Origin: Lachnospiraceae bacterium
GTDB lineage: Bacteria > Bacillota_A > Clostridia > Lachnospirales > Lachnospiraceae
Reading direction: 5' to 3'
Assembly (NCBI GenBank): GCA_024690425.1
Contig: JAILCT010000171.1
Span: forward strand, 1-64,000
DNA: 64,000 nucleotides
Every line of letters starts with the position of its first letter. Within the stretch, counting starts at the first letter, position 1. The notes under the pieces are model-generated. The model worked only from the letters and a program-made list of their open reading frames with translations. It was not told the DNA's origin and did no database searches. Of this stretch, positions 35,364 through 44,324 are shown one piece after another. The translations under genes and the position numbers were made by a program.

Positions 35364-37058
35364 ATGAATCTTAGAAAGAAAAAAGATCAGTATGAACTTA
35401 ACTTAATAAAGGGGGGAAGCTCATTTTACCTGACACTGGTCATATGTCTTATCGTCTTTTTCGGCGCTATCGCCATGCTGATCAGCGCCTTCGATAACCT
35501 TATCTCGAGGCATGACCAGCAGCTTTCGGGCGAGATCTGTACCATTATGTCGGAGAAGATGAACGCCTCGATAGAATTCATGACCGAATCGGCCAAGAGC
35601 ATGACTTCCGTTCTGTCAGCCCAGGAGATCGATTCCCTGGACGATATATACTCTACCCTTAAAGCCTATAAAAAAGGCGAATATCTGAGTATAGGATTCG
35701 TAGACAGTTCCGGCGAAATATTTGCCACCGATGAGGAAAAAGAGGAATTCGAGAAATGGAAGCTGATGAATACAGCGGTCCATGCCAATCCGGTATCCAT
35801 GTCGGCCCCCTATCGTTCATCCGTATACGGGCAGCCGGTCATAACAATGTTCGCCGACTTCGAATACGGCAGTTACAGTCGTCACGGTTATATGTTCATA
35901 ACCTACCTGCTCAAGGACCTTCAGGAGATAGCCGTTACGGAATCCCTTGGGGATGATGTTGAGATATGGCTTATGGATGCAGAATCTGCCAACATCATCC
36001 AGTGTGCCGGAAGCGATGAACATTCGCTGGGAAGCTGGACAAACGCGTATCTGTCAATGCAGACCATCGACAAGGCCGATGTACCCACATACAGTGCCTG
36101 GCTTGATTCTGTCCGCCAGCTCAATGATAATATCGGAATAAGCTACTCAATAAACGATGTTTACTACTCGCAGTACTGTTCGAAGATAAACAGCATGCCC
36201 GGCTGGTATGTTGTCGTTCGTATTCCCAGCAATACCCTTTCGGCCACAATGAACACATTCAGGAACTACGTACTTGTCTTCCTGGCCGTTCTTCTTATAG
36301 TGGTCATCGTGCTCATTGCCAATATGTACAGGCTTAACAAGCGCGAGAGCAAGATGCTGACCAGCCTGTCGATCCACGATCCCCTGACGGGAGCACTTAA
36401 CAGAAGAGCCTTTGATCTTGCCGCCGAACAGCTGTTGTCCCGCGGCCGTGATCATGCCCTTATCTTTTTTGACATAGACTATTTCAAGCAGGTGAATGAC
36501 CGGTTCGGGCATGATGCCGGCGACAGGCTTCTTGTGTCATTCTCCGAGTCCCTTAAGAACAATTTCTCCAAGAGCGGCATCATATCGCGATTCGGCGGGG
36601 ATGAGTTTGTCGTACTGACGGAAATGAATGATCAGGAAGTCATTAACGGGCTTCTCAAAAAGACGACGGAAGAAGTTCACTCGTTTGATCTGAATGATAG
36701 GGATAAGGACGATCGTGAATTCATCATAAGCTTTTCGGCCGGAGCAGCACGCTACCCCGCAGACGCCGACAACCTGTCCGCCCTTAAAAAATGTGCGGAT
36801 ACCGCCCTCTATGAGACCAAGGAGAGGGGAAGGAACGGTTATCTGTGGTTCACGGATGTATTCTCCGGTACCGAATCGGAAGAGATCATTACCGTGACCG
36901 ACGTTATTGACGAGGATACCAAAGTAAGTGAGCCTTCCGCGGAAGCACCTGCAGGCCCTGATCCCTTACATGCCGGCGAAGTCAAGGAACCTGCGAAGAA
37001 GGTCGTGCGCAAGGTCATAAGAAGAAAGATCGTCAAGAAAGTCGTCAAGCGTTCATAG
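35364..37058 (+). CDS. Membrane-anchored diguanylate cyclase
   Basis: A 564-residue protein. A membrane helix (about 20-42) is followed by an extracellular dCache-like sensor (43-300), a second helix (301-320) and a GGDEF domain with DPLTGALNRRAFD (339), FFDIDYFKQVNDRFGHDAGD (368) and RFGGDEF (409-415). No RxxD inhibitory site precedes GGDEF. A roughly 60-residue C-terminal tail is first acidic, then strongly basic (KKVVRKVIRRKIVKKVVKRS), possibly binding membrane or nucleic acid. It lies 11 bases after the sugar-binding lipoprotein, its likely partner. The 3' end overlaps the converging esterase gene by 6 bases. Confidence 0.9.
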   Translation: MNLRKKKDQYELNLIKGGSSFYLTLVICLIVFFGAIAMLISAFDNLISRHDQQLSGEICTIMSEKMNASIEFMTESAKSMTSVLSAQEIDSLDDIYSTLKAYKKGEYLSIGFVDSSGEIFATDEEKEEFEKWKLMNTAVHANPVSMSAPYRSSVYGQPVITMFADFEYGSYSRHGYMFITYLLKDLQEIAVTESLGDDVEIWLMDAESANIIQCAGSDEHSLGSWTNAYLSMQTIDKADVPTYSAWLDSVRQLNDNIGISYSINDVYYSQYCSKINSMPGWYVVVRIPSNTLSATMNTFRNYVLVFLAVLLIVVIVLIANMYRLNKRESKMLTSLSIHDPLTGALNRRAFDLAAEQLLSRGRDHALIFFDIDYFKQVNDRFGHDAGDRLLVSFSESLKNNFSKSGIISRFGGDEFVVLTEMNDQEVINGLLKKTTEEVHSFDLNDRDKDDREFIISFSAGAARYPADADNLSALKKCADTALYETKERGRNGYLWFTDVFSGTESEEIITVTDVIDEDTKVSEPSAEAPAGPDPLHAGEVKEPAKKVVRKVIRRKIVKKVVKRS

Positions 37059-38987
37059 TGCATATCTTCCGGGACTCATCGGCAGTCCTTCGGAATTATA
37101 TATGAGCGCTCCCGAATTGCTCTGGCTGTAGCAGTACAGTATCTCCTTTACGGAATGCTCAAGACCCTTCACATTGAGTACAAGCTTATCCTTCATCACC
37201 CTCACATCCGCAGGCAGCTTATTTCCCATATCATCAACGATGAACATATCGGTGACCTTACCGTCCTGCCCTTTACCGTTGGCAGCTTTTGCACTGAGGC
37301 CTTCTGCAGTATCAGTCATGCTGAGGGTTATCTCGGCATTGTCTTCCTTCTTAACGCACATGAACTTCTTTATGGAAGGTCCATGGCATATGACATCCAT
37401 CCCGCACGCATAACGGGCCGCAAGCAAGGCAAGCCGCTTACCCATGTCCCTTTTGTTCTGCGGATGAAGGTCGTTATCCTCTCCCAGATCGATGGACACG
37501 ATGTTGTCGCATCCCTTCCTGCCTATAGTCATGGTCCTTAATACTTCTCTCATATCCGTCCAGGCCGGGGAATCGGGATTGTTGTCTATTGTAAAGTTGG
37601 GAAGCTGCACAACATGGAATAGCAGATCATCATCAGAAAAGGCTTCCCTGTATCCGCTCACCATACGGTCAAAGAGAACGGCATATTCATCCGAGGTCTC
37701 ACAGTCGGATTCTCCCTGGTACCAGTTGACACCCCTTATGGTATATCGCGTGCATGGAGCCGTCATGGCGTTATATAGGCCCACAGGCTTCCAGCTTACA
37801 AAATCCTGCCTCGGAGCTTCCGATCGGGCCTTCGCCCCTATCCTGTACTTCCACTCACCGCTTAAGTCTATGGTGACGTCATCTGTGAATATCTTATACT
37901 CCTTACCGGGCGTGAACCTGGCTCCGCTCACCTTCCCGGGCATGAATTCAAGGTAGTATTCGGCCTTGAGCCTTACGGTTATATTATTGCTGCCTTCCTT
38001 GAGCACCCCGGCAGGTATCGTATATTTTCTGGGAGGATACTGGTAATCCGTTGTCCCGATGAGCACACCGTTTATATAGGTCTTATCGCTGTCAACAAGA
38101 GTCCCAAGCCACAGCTTGGCTTCCTTACCCGCAAGAGACGCGGGTACCTCAAATGACTTCCTGAAATATATGCATCCAAGAAGGTTCCCGATCCCGGTAT
38201 CCCTTAAAAATCCCGGAAGCTCTATCCTCTCCCATTCATCATCGTTAATATCCGGACCTTCCCAGTGTTCCTTAAGTCCTGCGTCTATACCGTCAAGTTC
38301 TTCATGCCAGCCTTCGGGCCTGTCGATGTTGGCCTTAAGGACCGATTCCCTGAAGGCATCATCCGCGTACTTATCTGTAAGGGCGAGCTTGTCATCATAT
38401 CCCTTCAGCATTTCACGGCTCATCCAGCAGTGGATCAGTGACCCTCCCAGGCTTGCGTCTATAAACCCTACGGGGATCCCGGTCATCCTGTTGAGTTCCC
38501 TTGCAAAGTAATAACCGAGAGCTGAAAACCCCAGTATATTATCCGGAGCCGGTTTCTTCCATTCTCCGGTTTTTGTATCGTTAAGAGGAGCGGAAAAATC
38601 AAAATCCTCCGCGATCTTAAATGTCTTTATTTCGGGACAGTTACAGTTCCTGATATCTTCAGGGAACATGTCCTTCACCCGTTCCATCGGAAGCTCCATA
38701 TTGGACTGTCCGGAGCACAGCCACACCTCTCCGATGTAAATGTCACCGATCATTACGGACTCGCCGGCATCATCTTCTATCTTCATGGAATAAGGACCGC
38801 CGTAAGGAGCCTTGTCAAGCCACGCTTCAAAGCAGCCTTCCTTATCGGTCACGGCACTGTAATCCTTATCAAGGAATGATACGGTCACCTTCCGTTCCGG
38901 CTTATCATTTCCCCATATATGTATATCCTTATCTCTCTGTAATACCATCCCGTCGCTTATAAGCCTGGGCATTCTAAGATCTGTCAT
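37053..38987 (-). CDS. SASA-domain carbohydrate acetylesterase
   Basis: A 644-residue protein of the sialate O-acetylesterase/acetylxylan esterase type. The catalytic Ser is in CSGQSNMELPM (about residue 94), and the Asp/His pair is probably in DLHPQNKRDMGKRLAL. A jelly-roll insert (about 230-350: FRKSFEVPASL, LWLGTLVDSDKTYINGVLIG) interrupts the hydrolase domain, as is usual in this family. GVNWYQGESDC is another family landmark. No signal peptide is seen, so it would act in the cytoplasm. In this xylan/uronate setting, deacetylation of xylo-oligosaccharides is likelier than sialate, but specificity is inferred. Confidence 0.82.
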   Translation of the reverse strand: MTDLRMPRLISDGMVLQRDKDIHIWGNDKPERKVTVSFLDKDYSAVTDKEGCFEAWLDKAPYGGPYSMKIEDDAGESVMIGDIYIGEVWLCSGQSNMELPMERVKDMFPEDIRNCNCPEIKTFKIAEDFDFSAPLNDTKTGEWKKPAPDNILGFSALGYYFARELNRMTGIPVGFIDASLGGSLIHCWMSREMLKGYDDKLALTDKYADDAFRESVLKANIDRPEGWHEELDGIDAGLKEHWEGPDINDDEWERIELPGFLRDTGIGNLLGCIYFRKSFEVPASLAGKEAKLWLGTLVDSDKTYINGVLIGTTDYQYPPRKYTIPAGVLKEGSNNITVRLKAEYYLEFMPGKVSGARFTPGKEYKIFTDDVTIDLSGEWKYRIGAKARSEAPRQDFVSWKPVGLYNAMTAPCTRYTIRGVNWYQGESDCETSDEYAVLFDRMVSGYREAFSDDDLLFHVVQLPNFTIDNNPDSPAWTDMREVLRTMTIGRKGCDNIVSIDLGEDNDLHPQNKRDMGKRLALLAARYACGMDVICHGPSIKKFMCVKKEDNAEITLSMTDTAEGLSAKAANGKGQDGKVTDMFIVDDMGNKLPADVRVMKDKLVLNVKGLEHSVKEILYCYSQSNSGALIYNSEGLPMSPGRYAL

Positions 38988-39054
38988 ATTTCCTCCTTGG
39001 ATCGCTCTTGCAATGCCCTATTAAGATAGCATAATTCACAGGCTTTATCAAATG

Positions 39055-39098
39055 TTGAAGCAGGATGATAATAGATGTAAAATAGTAAATGGGTTTAC
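39055..39098 (+). promoter_or_regulatory. glpK promoter with GTAAA-N4-TTTAC operator
   Basis: TTGAAG (39055-39060) and TAAAAT (39078-39083) are 17 bases apart. Directly downstream, covering the expected start of transcription, is GTAAATGGGTTTAC (39085-39098), an inverted repeat GTAAA/TTTAC with a 4-base centre. An identical 14-mer lies before the chemoreceptor gene (59735-59748). A LacI/CcpA-like repressor site is the simplest reading. Confidence 0.6.
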
Positions 39099-39143
39099 AT
39101 TGTATTTCATACCTTTTATCAGGGTATGGAAAGGAGAAGGCTT

Positions 39144-40661
39144 ATGCAGAAATACGTTTTGGCAATGGATGCCGGAACTACCAGTAACCGCGCCATTCTG
39201 TTCAATGAGCGGGGTGCGATATGCTCAGTCGCGCAGAAGGAATTCACACAGATCTTTCCCCGGCCCGGATGGGTTGAGCACAATGCCGCCGAAATATGGT
39301 CAACACAGCTTGGCGTGTGCGTCGAGGCGATGAGCAAGATCGGTGCGACACATGAACAGATAGCCGCGATAGGGATCACCAACCAGCGCGAGACTGTTAT
39401 CGTATGGGATAAGAATACGGGTGATCCTGTCTACAATGCCATTGTATGGCAGTGCCGCAGGACCAGTGAGTTCTGCGATTCCCTCGTTGCAAGGGGACTG
39501 ACTGATACATTTCGCCAAAAGACAGGTCTTATCATTGATGCATATTTTTCAGCGACCAAGCTTAACTGGATACTTGAAAACGTGGAAGGAGCAAGGGAAA
39601 GAGCAGAAAGGGGAGAGCTTCTGTTCGGAACGGTAGAGACCTGGCTTATCTGGAAGCTGACAAAGGGCAGGGTCCATATCACGGATTATTCCAATGCCAG
39701 CCGTACCATGCTCTTCAATATCAATACACTTACCTGGGACGATGATATCCTAAGAGAGCTTAACATCCCTAAATGCATGCTGCCCACGCCTCTGCCCAAC
39801 AGCATGGTCTACGGAGAAACCGATGAGTCCTTTTTCGGAGGGCCCATACCCATTTCCGGTGCCGCGGGTGACCAGCAGGCTGCCCTTTTCGGCCAGACAT
39901 GCTTTACGAAGGGAGAAGCCAAGAACACTTACGGGACCGGCTGCTTTCTCCTTATGAACACCGGGGACCGTCCCATATATTCCAAGAACGGACTGGTTAC
40001 AACAATAGCCTGGGGGATCGGTGACAAGATAAGCTATGCCCTTGAAGGCTCCATATTTGTTGCCGGTGCCGCAATACAATGGTTAAGGGATGAAATGCGC
40101 CTTATCGACTCGGCTGCCGATTCGGATTATATGGCAAGAAAGGTTCCCGATACCAACGGCTGCTACGTTGTTCCCGCCTTCACGGGCCTTGGGGCTCCGT
40201 ATTGGGACCAGTATGCAAGAGGTGCGATAGTCGGCCTTACAAGAGGCGTAAACAAATACCACATCATACGGGCAACACTTGAATCCATAGCCTATTCCAC
40301 CTGTGAAGTCATAAAGGCGATGGAATCCGATTCGGGCATACCCATGACCTCACTTAATGTAGACGGCGGAGCGAGTGCCAATGATTTTCTCATGCAGGTC
40401 CAGGCCGATATCGCAGGTGCACCCGTACTGCGTCCTGCCTGTGTCGAGACGACTGCCATGGGAGCCGCTTATCTTGCAGGTCTTGCGGTAGGTTACTGGA
40501 AGGACAGGGATGATGTCCTTTCAAACCGAAAGATCGACAGAACCTTTATGCCGGGAATATCACAGCAGGAAAGGGCCGAGCGGTTAAGCGGCTGGAAGAA
40601 GGCCGTAAAGCGTTCGTTCGACTGGGCCAGGGATGAGGAGGAACCATTATGCGAAGCATGA
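39144..40661 (+). CDS. glpK: Glycerol kinase
   Basis: ATP-dependent phosphorylation of glycerol to sn-glycerol-3-phosphate (EC 2.7.1.30). It is a 505-residue FGGY-family kinase with [15 protein letters not shown] at the N-terminus, [41 protein letters not shown] and [16 protein letters not shown] 39144 has AAGGAG 7 bases upstream and gives the family N-terminus; an in-frame ATG 18 bases earlier overlaps this site and is rejected. It is first gene of a three-gene glycerol operon. It overlaps the next gene by 13 bases. Confidence 0.96.
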   Translation: MQKYVLAMDAGTTSNRAILFNERGAICSVAQKEFTQIFPRPGWVEHNAAEIWSTQLGVCVEAMSKIGATHEQIAAIGITNQRETVIVWDKNTGDPVYNAIVWQCRRTSEFCDSLVARGLTDTFRQKTGLIIDAYFSATKLNWILENVEGARERAERGELLFGTVETWLIWKLTKGRVHITDYSNASRTMLFNINTLTWDDDILRELNIPKCMLPTPLPNSMVYGETDESFFGGPIPISGAAGDQQAALFGQTCFTKGEAKNTYGTGCFLLMNTGDRPIYSKNGLVTTIAWGIGDKISYALEGSIFVAGAAIQWLRDEMRLIDSAADSDYMARKVPDTNGCYVVPAFTGLGAPYWDQYARGAIVGLTRGVNKYHIIRATLESIAYSTCEVIKAMESDSGIPMTSLNVDGGASANDFLMQVQADIAGAPVLRPACVETTAMGAAYLAGLAVGYWKDRDDVLSNRKIDRTFMPGISQQERAERLSGWKKAVKRSFDWARDEEEPLCEA

Positions 40662-42136
40662 ATCAGAATGATTATGACGTTATAATTATCGGGGCCGGCG
40701 TGACCGGCTCGGCAATAGCAAGGGAATTATCCCGGTATAAGCTGCGTACTGCTGTCCTTGATAAGAATTCGGATATAGGGGAAGGAACTTCCAAGGCCAA
40801 CTCCGGTATCGTACATGCAGGCTTTGATGCAAAGCCAGGTACCCTTAAGGCAAGGTTGAATGTGGAAGGCTCCAGGATGATGCCCGAACTTGCCAGGACT
40901 CTGGGGATCCCCTTCATGAGGAACGGATCCATGGTCGTTGCCTTAAGCGATGACGACATACCCCACATGAAGGAACTGTATGAACGCGGTATTGAAAACG
41001 GAGTAGAGGATCTTAAGATACTGTCGCGGGAAGAAGCTCTCAGCATGGAACCCAACCTGTCGGATGATGTAAGGGGAGCCCTCTTCGCTCCCACCGGCGG
41101 GATCGTATGTCCCTTCCGTCTAACGAGTGCCATGGCTGAATCCGCCTGCGTAAACGGGGTCGAATTCATGCTCCTGACAGAAGTTCTCGATATCAAGAGG
41201 ATCGCGGACGGATACAGGATAGATGCAGTAAAATACGATGAGTTCGATGAGGCTAAGGATGAGCGGGTCAGCTATACCGCGACATGCGTTGTAAATGCGG
41301 CCGGTGTCTATGCCGATGTATTCCATAATATGATGAGTGATGACACCCTTACGATAACACCGAGGAAGGGGGAATACTGCCTGCTCGATGTCACGGCAGG
41401 TCATCATGTCGGAAGGACCATATTCAGGATGCCCTCCGCACTCGGCAAGGGGATACTGGTATCTCCTACGATACATGGTAATCTTCTCGTCGGTCCCACC
41501 GCAACTGACATAGATGATAAGGAAGGCAGCTGCACCACGGGAGAAGGCCTCAAAATACTGAACACACCCGGTGTATCGGCTGTAAAGGATCTTCCGATGA
41601 ATGAAGTGATCACATCCTTCGCGGGCCTTAGGCCTCATGGTGATAAGGGTGATTTTGTCATAGGGGAAGTCGATGGTGCTCCGGGCTTCATTGACGCCGC
41701 CGCCATAGAATCCCCCGGCCTTACGGCATCTCCCGCCATCGGCGTCATGGTGGCAGGGATCATAAGGGATAAGCTCAAGCCCGATATCAACGATGACTTC
41801 AGCAATGACCTTGAGCCCTTCACATACATGAAGCTGCTCTCTCCCGAAGAGCAGAAGAAGCTTATTGAGAATGATCCCGCATACGGAAACATCATATGCA
41901 GGTGCGCATCGGTGTCGGAGGGCGAGATACTCGAGACCATAAGAAGGCCTCTCGGTGCCAGGACCCTTGACGGTGTCAAAAGACGTACCGGTGCCAACAT
42001 GGGGCGGTGCCAGGGCGGCTTCTGTTACCCCAAGGTTATGGAGATATTAAACAGGGAGCTGGGTATACCCATGGAGAAGATCACCAAAAAGGGACGCGGA
42101 TCGGAAATACTCAGCGGTGATATCAGGAAGGCGTAA
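40649..42136 (+). CDS. FAD-dependent glycerol-3-phosphate dehydrogenase (GlpA-like) with BFD-type [2Fe-2S] domain
   Basis: Oxidises glycerol-3-phosphate to dihydroxyacetone phosphate. The 495-residue protein has an N-terminal FAD site [21 protein letters not shown], the DAO-family core ([35 protein letters not shown]) and a C-terminal BFD-like iron-sulfur domain ([11 protein letters not shown] ... [14 protein letters not shown]). The ATG overlaps the end of glpK and has GAGGAGG 7 bases upstream. In Clostridia this protein is followed by a second flavoprotein and a DUF1667 protein, which together replace GlpABC. L-2-hydroxyglutarate oxidase-type relatives are similar, but glpK context settles the role. 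Confidence 0.88.
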   Translation: MRSMNQNDYDVIIIGAGVTGSAIARELSRYKLRTAVLDKNSDIGEGTSKANSGIVHAGFDAKPGTLKARLNVEGSRMMPELARTLGIPFMRNGSMVVALSDDDIPHMKELYERGIENGVEDLKILSREEALSMEPNLSDDVRGALFAPTGGIVCPFRLTSAMAESACVNGVEFMLLTEVLDIKRIADGYRIDAVKYDEFDEAKDERVSYTATCVVNAAGVYADVFHNMMSDDTLTITPRKGEYCLLDVTAGHHVGRTIFRMPSALGKGILVSPTIHGNLLVGPTATDIDDKEGSCTTGEGLKILNTPGVSAVKDLPMNEVITSFAGLRPHGDKGDFVIGEVDGAPGFIDAAAIESPGLTASPAIGVMVAGIIRDKLKPDINDDFSNDLEPFTYMKLLSPEEQKKLIENDPAYGNIICRCASVSEGEILETIRRPLGARTLDGVKRRTGANMGRCQGGFCYPKVMEILNRELGIPMEKITKKGRGSEILSGDIRKA

Positions 42137-42151
42137 AGAGGGGGAAGATGT

Positions 42152-43645
42152 ATGCATAACAAACTGTATGATGCGATCATAGTGGGCGGAGGCCCCGCAG
42201 GCCTTGCTGCCGCCCTGTCGCTTAAGGAAAACGGGATAAACGAAATACTGATACTTGAAAGGGACCGGGAACTGGGGGGCATCCTTAACCAGTGCATCCA
42301 CAACGGTTTCGGTCTGCACACCTTTGACGAGGAACTGACAGGGCCCGAGTATGCAGCCCGCTATATAAAGATGGCAGACGATGCGGGAATACCCCGTCAG
42401 TTAAATACAATGGTCATGGACATAAAGCCCTGCGTGGAGAACGACACCGTCGTAAAGGTCGTAACGGCAATGAGCTCCGAATACGGCATGCAGATGCTCA
42501 GATGCAAGTCCGTGATCCTGGCCATGGGCTGCCGCGAGAAGGCCAGGGGCGCCCTGAATATACCGGGCTTTCGTCCCGCAGGCATTTATTCTGCCGGTAC
42601 CGCACAGAAATTCGTAAACATCGACGGATTTATGCCGGGCCGTGAAGTCGTTATTTTGGGATCGGGCGACATAGGCCTCATAATGGCAAGACGCATGACC
42701 TTAGAAGGAGCAAAAGTCAAGCTTGTAGCGGAGATCATGCCCTATTCCGGCGGCCTTAAGAGAAACATAGTCCAGTGTCTTGATGACTATGGCATACCGC
42801 TTAAGCTCTCCCACACCGTGGTAAGGATAAACGGACAAAAGCGGGTTGAATCCGTAGTCATAGCAAAGGTCGATGAGAACTTAAAGCCCATACCCGGAAC
42901 AGAGGAAGAGATAAAATGCGATACCCTGCTCCTGTCCGTGGGACTGATCCCTGAAAATGAGCTCTCAAGGAACATGGGACTTAAAATGTCACCGGCAACA
43001 AGGGGGGCTGTCGTTGATGATAACCTGCAGACAAGCTGTCCGGGTGTTTTTGCCTGCGGTAATGTCCTTCATGTGCATGACCTTGCGGATAATGTGTCAA
43101 AGGAAGCGGTCCTTGCCGGCAAGCATTCCGCAGACTATATAAAGGGATTTGGCAGCACGGGAACATCCCTTGTCAATTCTCCGGATCCCGACAGTCCGCT
43201 CATGAAGAAATTCGCTGCAAGAAACACCACGAGAAACGGCGTGAATCCTAATGAGATAACAACCAACGATGACGGCAGCCTTACCTATACCCTGCCATGC
43301 ATCACATGTCCTGCCGGCTGTACGGTAAAAGTCACTGTCAGGGACGGAAATATCTTAAAAGTCACGGGCAACTCATGTGAGCGCGGTGAAGCCTATGCTA
43401 AGAATGAAGTAACGGCCCCCGTAAGGATCGTCACATCAAGTGTAAAGGTCAGCGGAGGCGATAAAGCTGTCCTGTCCGTAAAGGCCGCCGCTCCCGTTCC
43501 AAAGGGCAAGATAAAGGAAGTAATGGATGCCATGACAGGGATAAAAGTCAGCGCACCCGTATCCGTCGGTGACACTGTGGCCGAAAATGTGGCCGGTACC
43601 GGAACGGATCTTATAGCTACCGCTGATCTGCATCTTCTGGGCTGA
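42152..43645 (+). CDS. NAD(P)/FAD oxidoreductase fused to DUF1667 (GlpB/GlpC-like)
   Basis: A 497-residue electron-transfer partner of the preceding dehydrogenase. Residues 1-335 are a pyridine-nucleotide-disulfide oxidoreductase type flavoprotein: DAIIVGGGPAGLAAALSL, VILAMGCREKARGALNIPG, VVILGSGDIGLIMARRM and CPGVFACGNVLHVHDLADNVS. Residues about 385-497 are a DUF1667 domain with TLPCITCPAGCTVKVTV, VTGNSCERGEAYAKNE and a terminal IATADLHLL; its Cys pairs could hold a cluster. In most Firmicutes these are two adjacent genes, so the fusion is notable. It is the last gene of the glycerol operon. No strong terminator follows. Confidence 0.87.
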   Translation: MHNKLYDAIIVGGGPAGLAAALSLKENGINEILILERDRELGGILNQCIHNGFGLHTFDEELTGPEYAARYIKMADDAGIPRQLNTMVMDIKPCVENDTVVKVVTAMSSEYGMQMLRCKSVILAMGCREKARGALNIPGFRPAGIYSAGTAQKFVNIDGFMPGREVVILGSGDIGLIMARRMTLEGAKVKLVAEIMPYSGGLKRNIVQCLDDYGIPLKLSHTVVRINGQKRVESVVIAKVDENLKPIPGTEEEIKCDTLLLSVGLIPENELSRNMGLKMSPATRGAVVDDNLQTSCPGVFACGNVLHVHDLADNVSKEAVLAGKHSADYIKGFGSTGTSLVNSPDPDSPLMKKFAARNTTRNGVNPNEITTNDDGSLTYTLPCITCPAGCTVKVTVRDGNILKVTGNSCERGEAYAKNEVTAPVRIVTSSVKVSGGDKAVLSVKAAAPVPKGKIKEVMDAMTGIKVSAPVSVGDTVAENVAGTGTDLIATADLHLLG

Positions 43646-43669
43646 TATCACAGCCAGCTCATCTATATC

Positions 43670-43698
43670 TTGCGCATTTTAAGATAATGATGTACAAT
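43670..43698 (+). promoter_or_regulatory. Promoter of the 161-residue secreted protein gene
   Basis: TTGCGC (43670-43675) and TACAAT (43693-43698) are 17 bases apart. The ATG follows 40 bases after the -10, with AAGGAGG 7 bases before it. Confidence 0.6.
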
Positions 43699-43738
43699 AT
43701 GTGGGCACGACAAATCAATATAAGAAGGAGGCGATACA

Positions 43739-44224
43739 ATGTCTAAGTTATCAAAGATACTTGTTATCACCGCTGCTCTTACGGTTTTAAGCGCAATACC
43801 CGTAATGGCAGATGAAGTTACGGATCCTGCTAAGGTGATCACCGAGGCTCAGTTCGATAAGATGATCGCAGACCACCAGCAGGTAGTTGCCAGGCAGCTT
43901 AACGCAGTGACATCATCAATGGCTGACAAGAATGCTGCTGCCCAGCATGCAGCCACTGTTATGAACCAGCTTCAGCGTTACAACAGGGCGGAGGCAGACA
44001 ACTATATCAATTACCTTAACAAGGTAGTTATCAACCTGAAGGAAACCGAGCGTATCAAGAAGGAAGTTGTAGATAATTACACGAACCTCTCCAAGGTTAA
44101 CCCTACATACGCAGCAATGGTACCTCAGGCAATGGTTGATTACAATGCCGCTGTTGCCGCAAGAATGCAGGCTGAGGCCAATGTTGCCAAGGCAGTCGCT
44201 GATTTCAAGGTAATGTTTCCGTGA
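43739..44224 (+). CDS. Small secreted helical protein of unknown function
   Basis: A 161-residue protein that I do not recognise. It begins with a standard signal peptide (positive start, LVITAALTVLSAIPVMA, likely cut after VMA about residue 24). The mature part of about 137 residues is Ala-, Asn-, Gln- and Lys-rich with heptad-like spacing (KMIADHQQVVARQL, YINYLNKVVINLKETERIKKEVV), so it is probably all-helical, perhaps a coiled coil. It contains no Cys. It has its own promoter, a near-perfect ribosome site and a strong terminator, so it is probably an abundant, independently expressed extracellular protein. Confidence 0.8.
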   Translation: MSKLSKILVITAALTVLSAIPVMADEVTDPAKVITEAQFDKMIADHQQVVARQLNAVTSSMADKNAAAQHAATVMNQLQRYNRAEADNYINYLNKVVINLKETERIKKEVVDNYTNLSKVNPTYAAMVPQAMVDYNAAVAARMQAEANVAKAVADFKVMFP

Positions 44225-44233
44225 TGAGCAGAT

Positions 44234-44262
44234 GAGCCGGGATCTCCCGGCTCTTTTTTTTT
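44234..44262 (+). terminator. Intrinsic terminator after the secreted protein gene
   Basis: GAGCCGGG (44234-44241) pairs with CCCGGCTC (44246-44253) around a 4-base loop, followed directly by nine T. It is 10 bases past the stop codon. Confidence 0.92.
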
Positions 44263-44291
44263 CTTATTTTTCCCAAATCCTATCCCCTTTT

Positions 44292-44300
44292 TGCTATAAT
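44292..44300 (+). promoter_or_regulatory. Extended -10 promoter of the antiporter gene
   Basis: TGCTATAAT is a consensus extended -10. No -35 match is seen 17 bases upstream, as expected for this promoter class. GGAGG lies shortly before the ATG at 44325. Confidence 0.6.
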
Positions 44301-44324
44301 AGGGTAATACGGAGGTGAATTGAT

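Noticed and set aside
43639..43655. Small hairpin GGCTG/CAGCC after the last glycerol gene
   Set aside because: Only a 5-bp stem and no T-tract follows; too weak to call a terminator.
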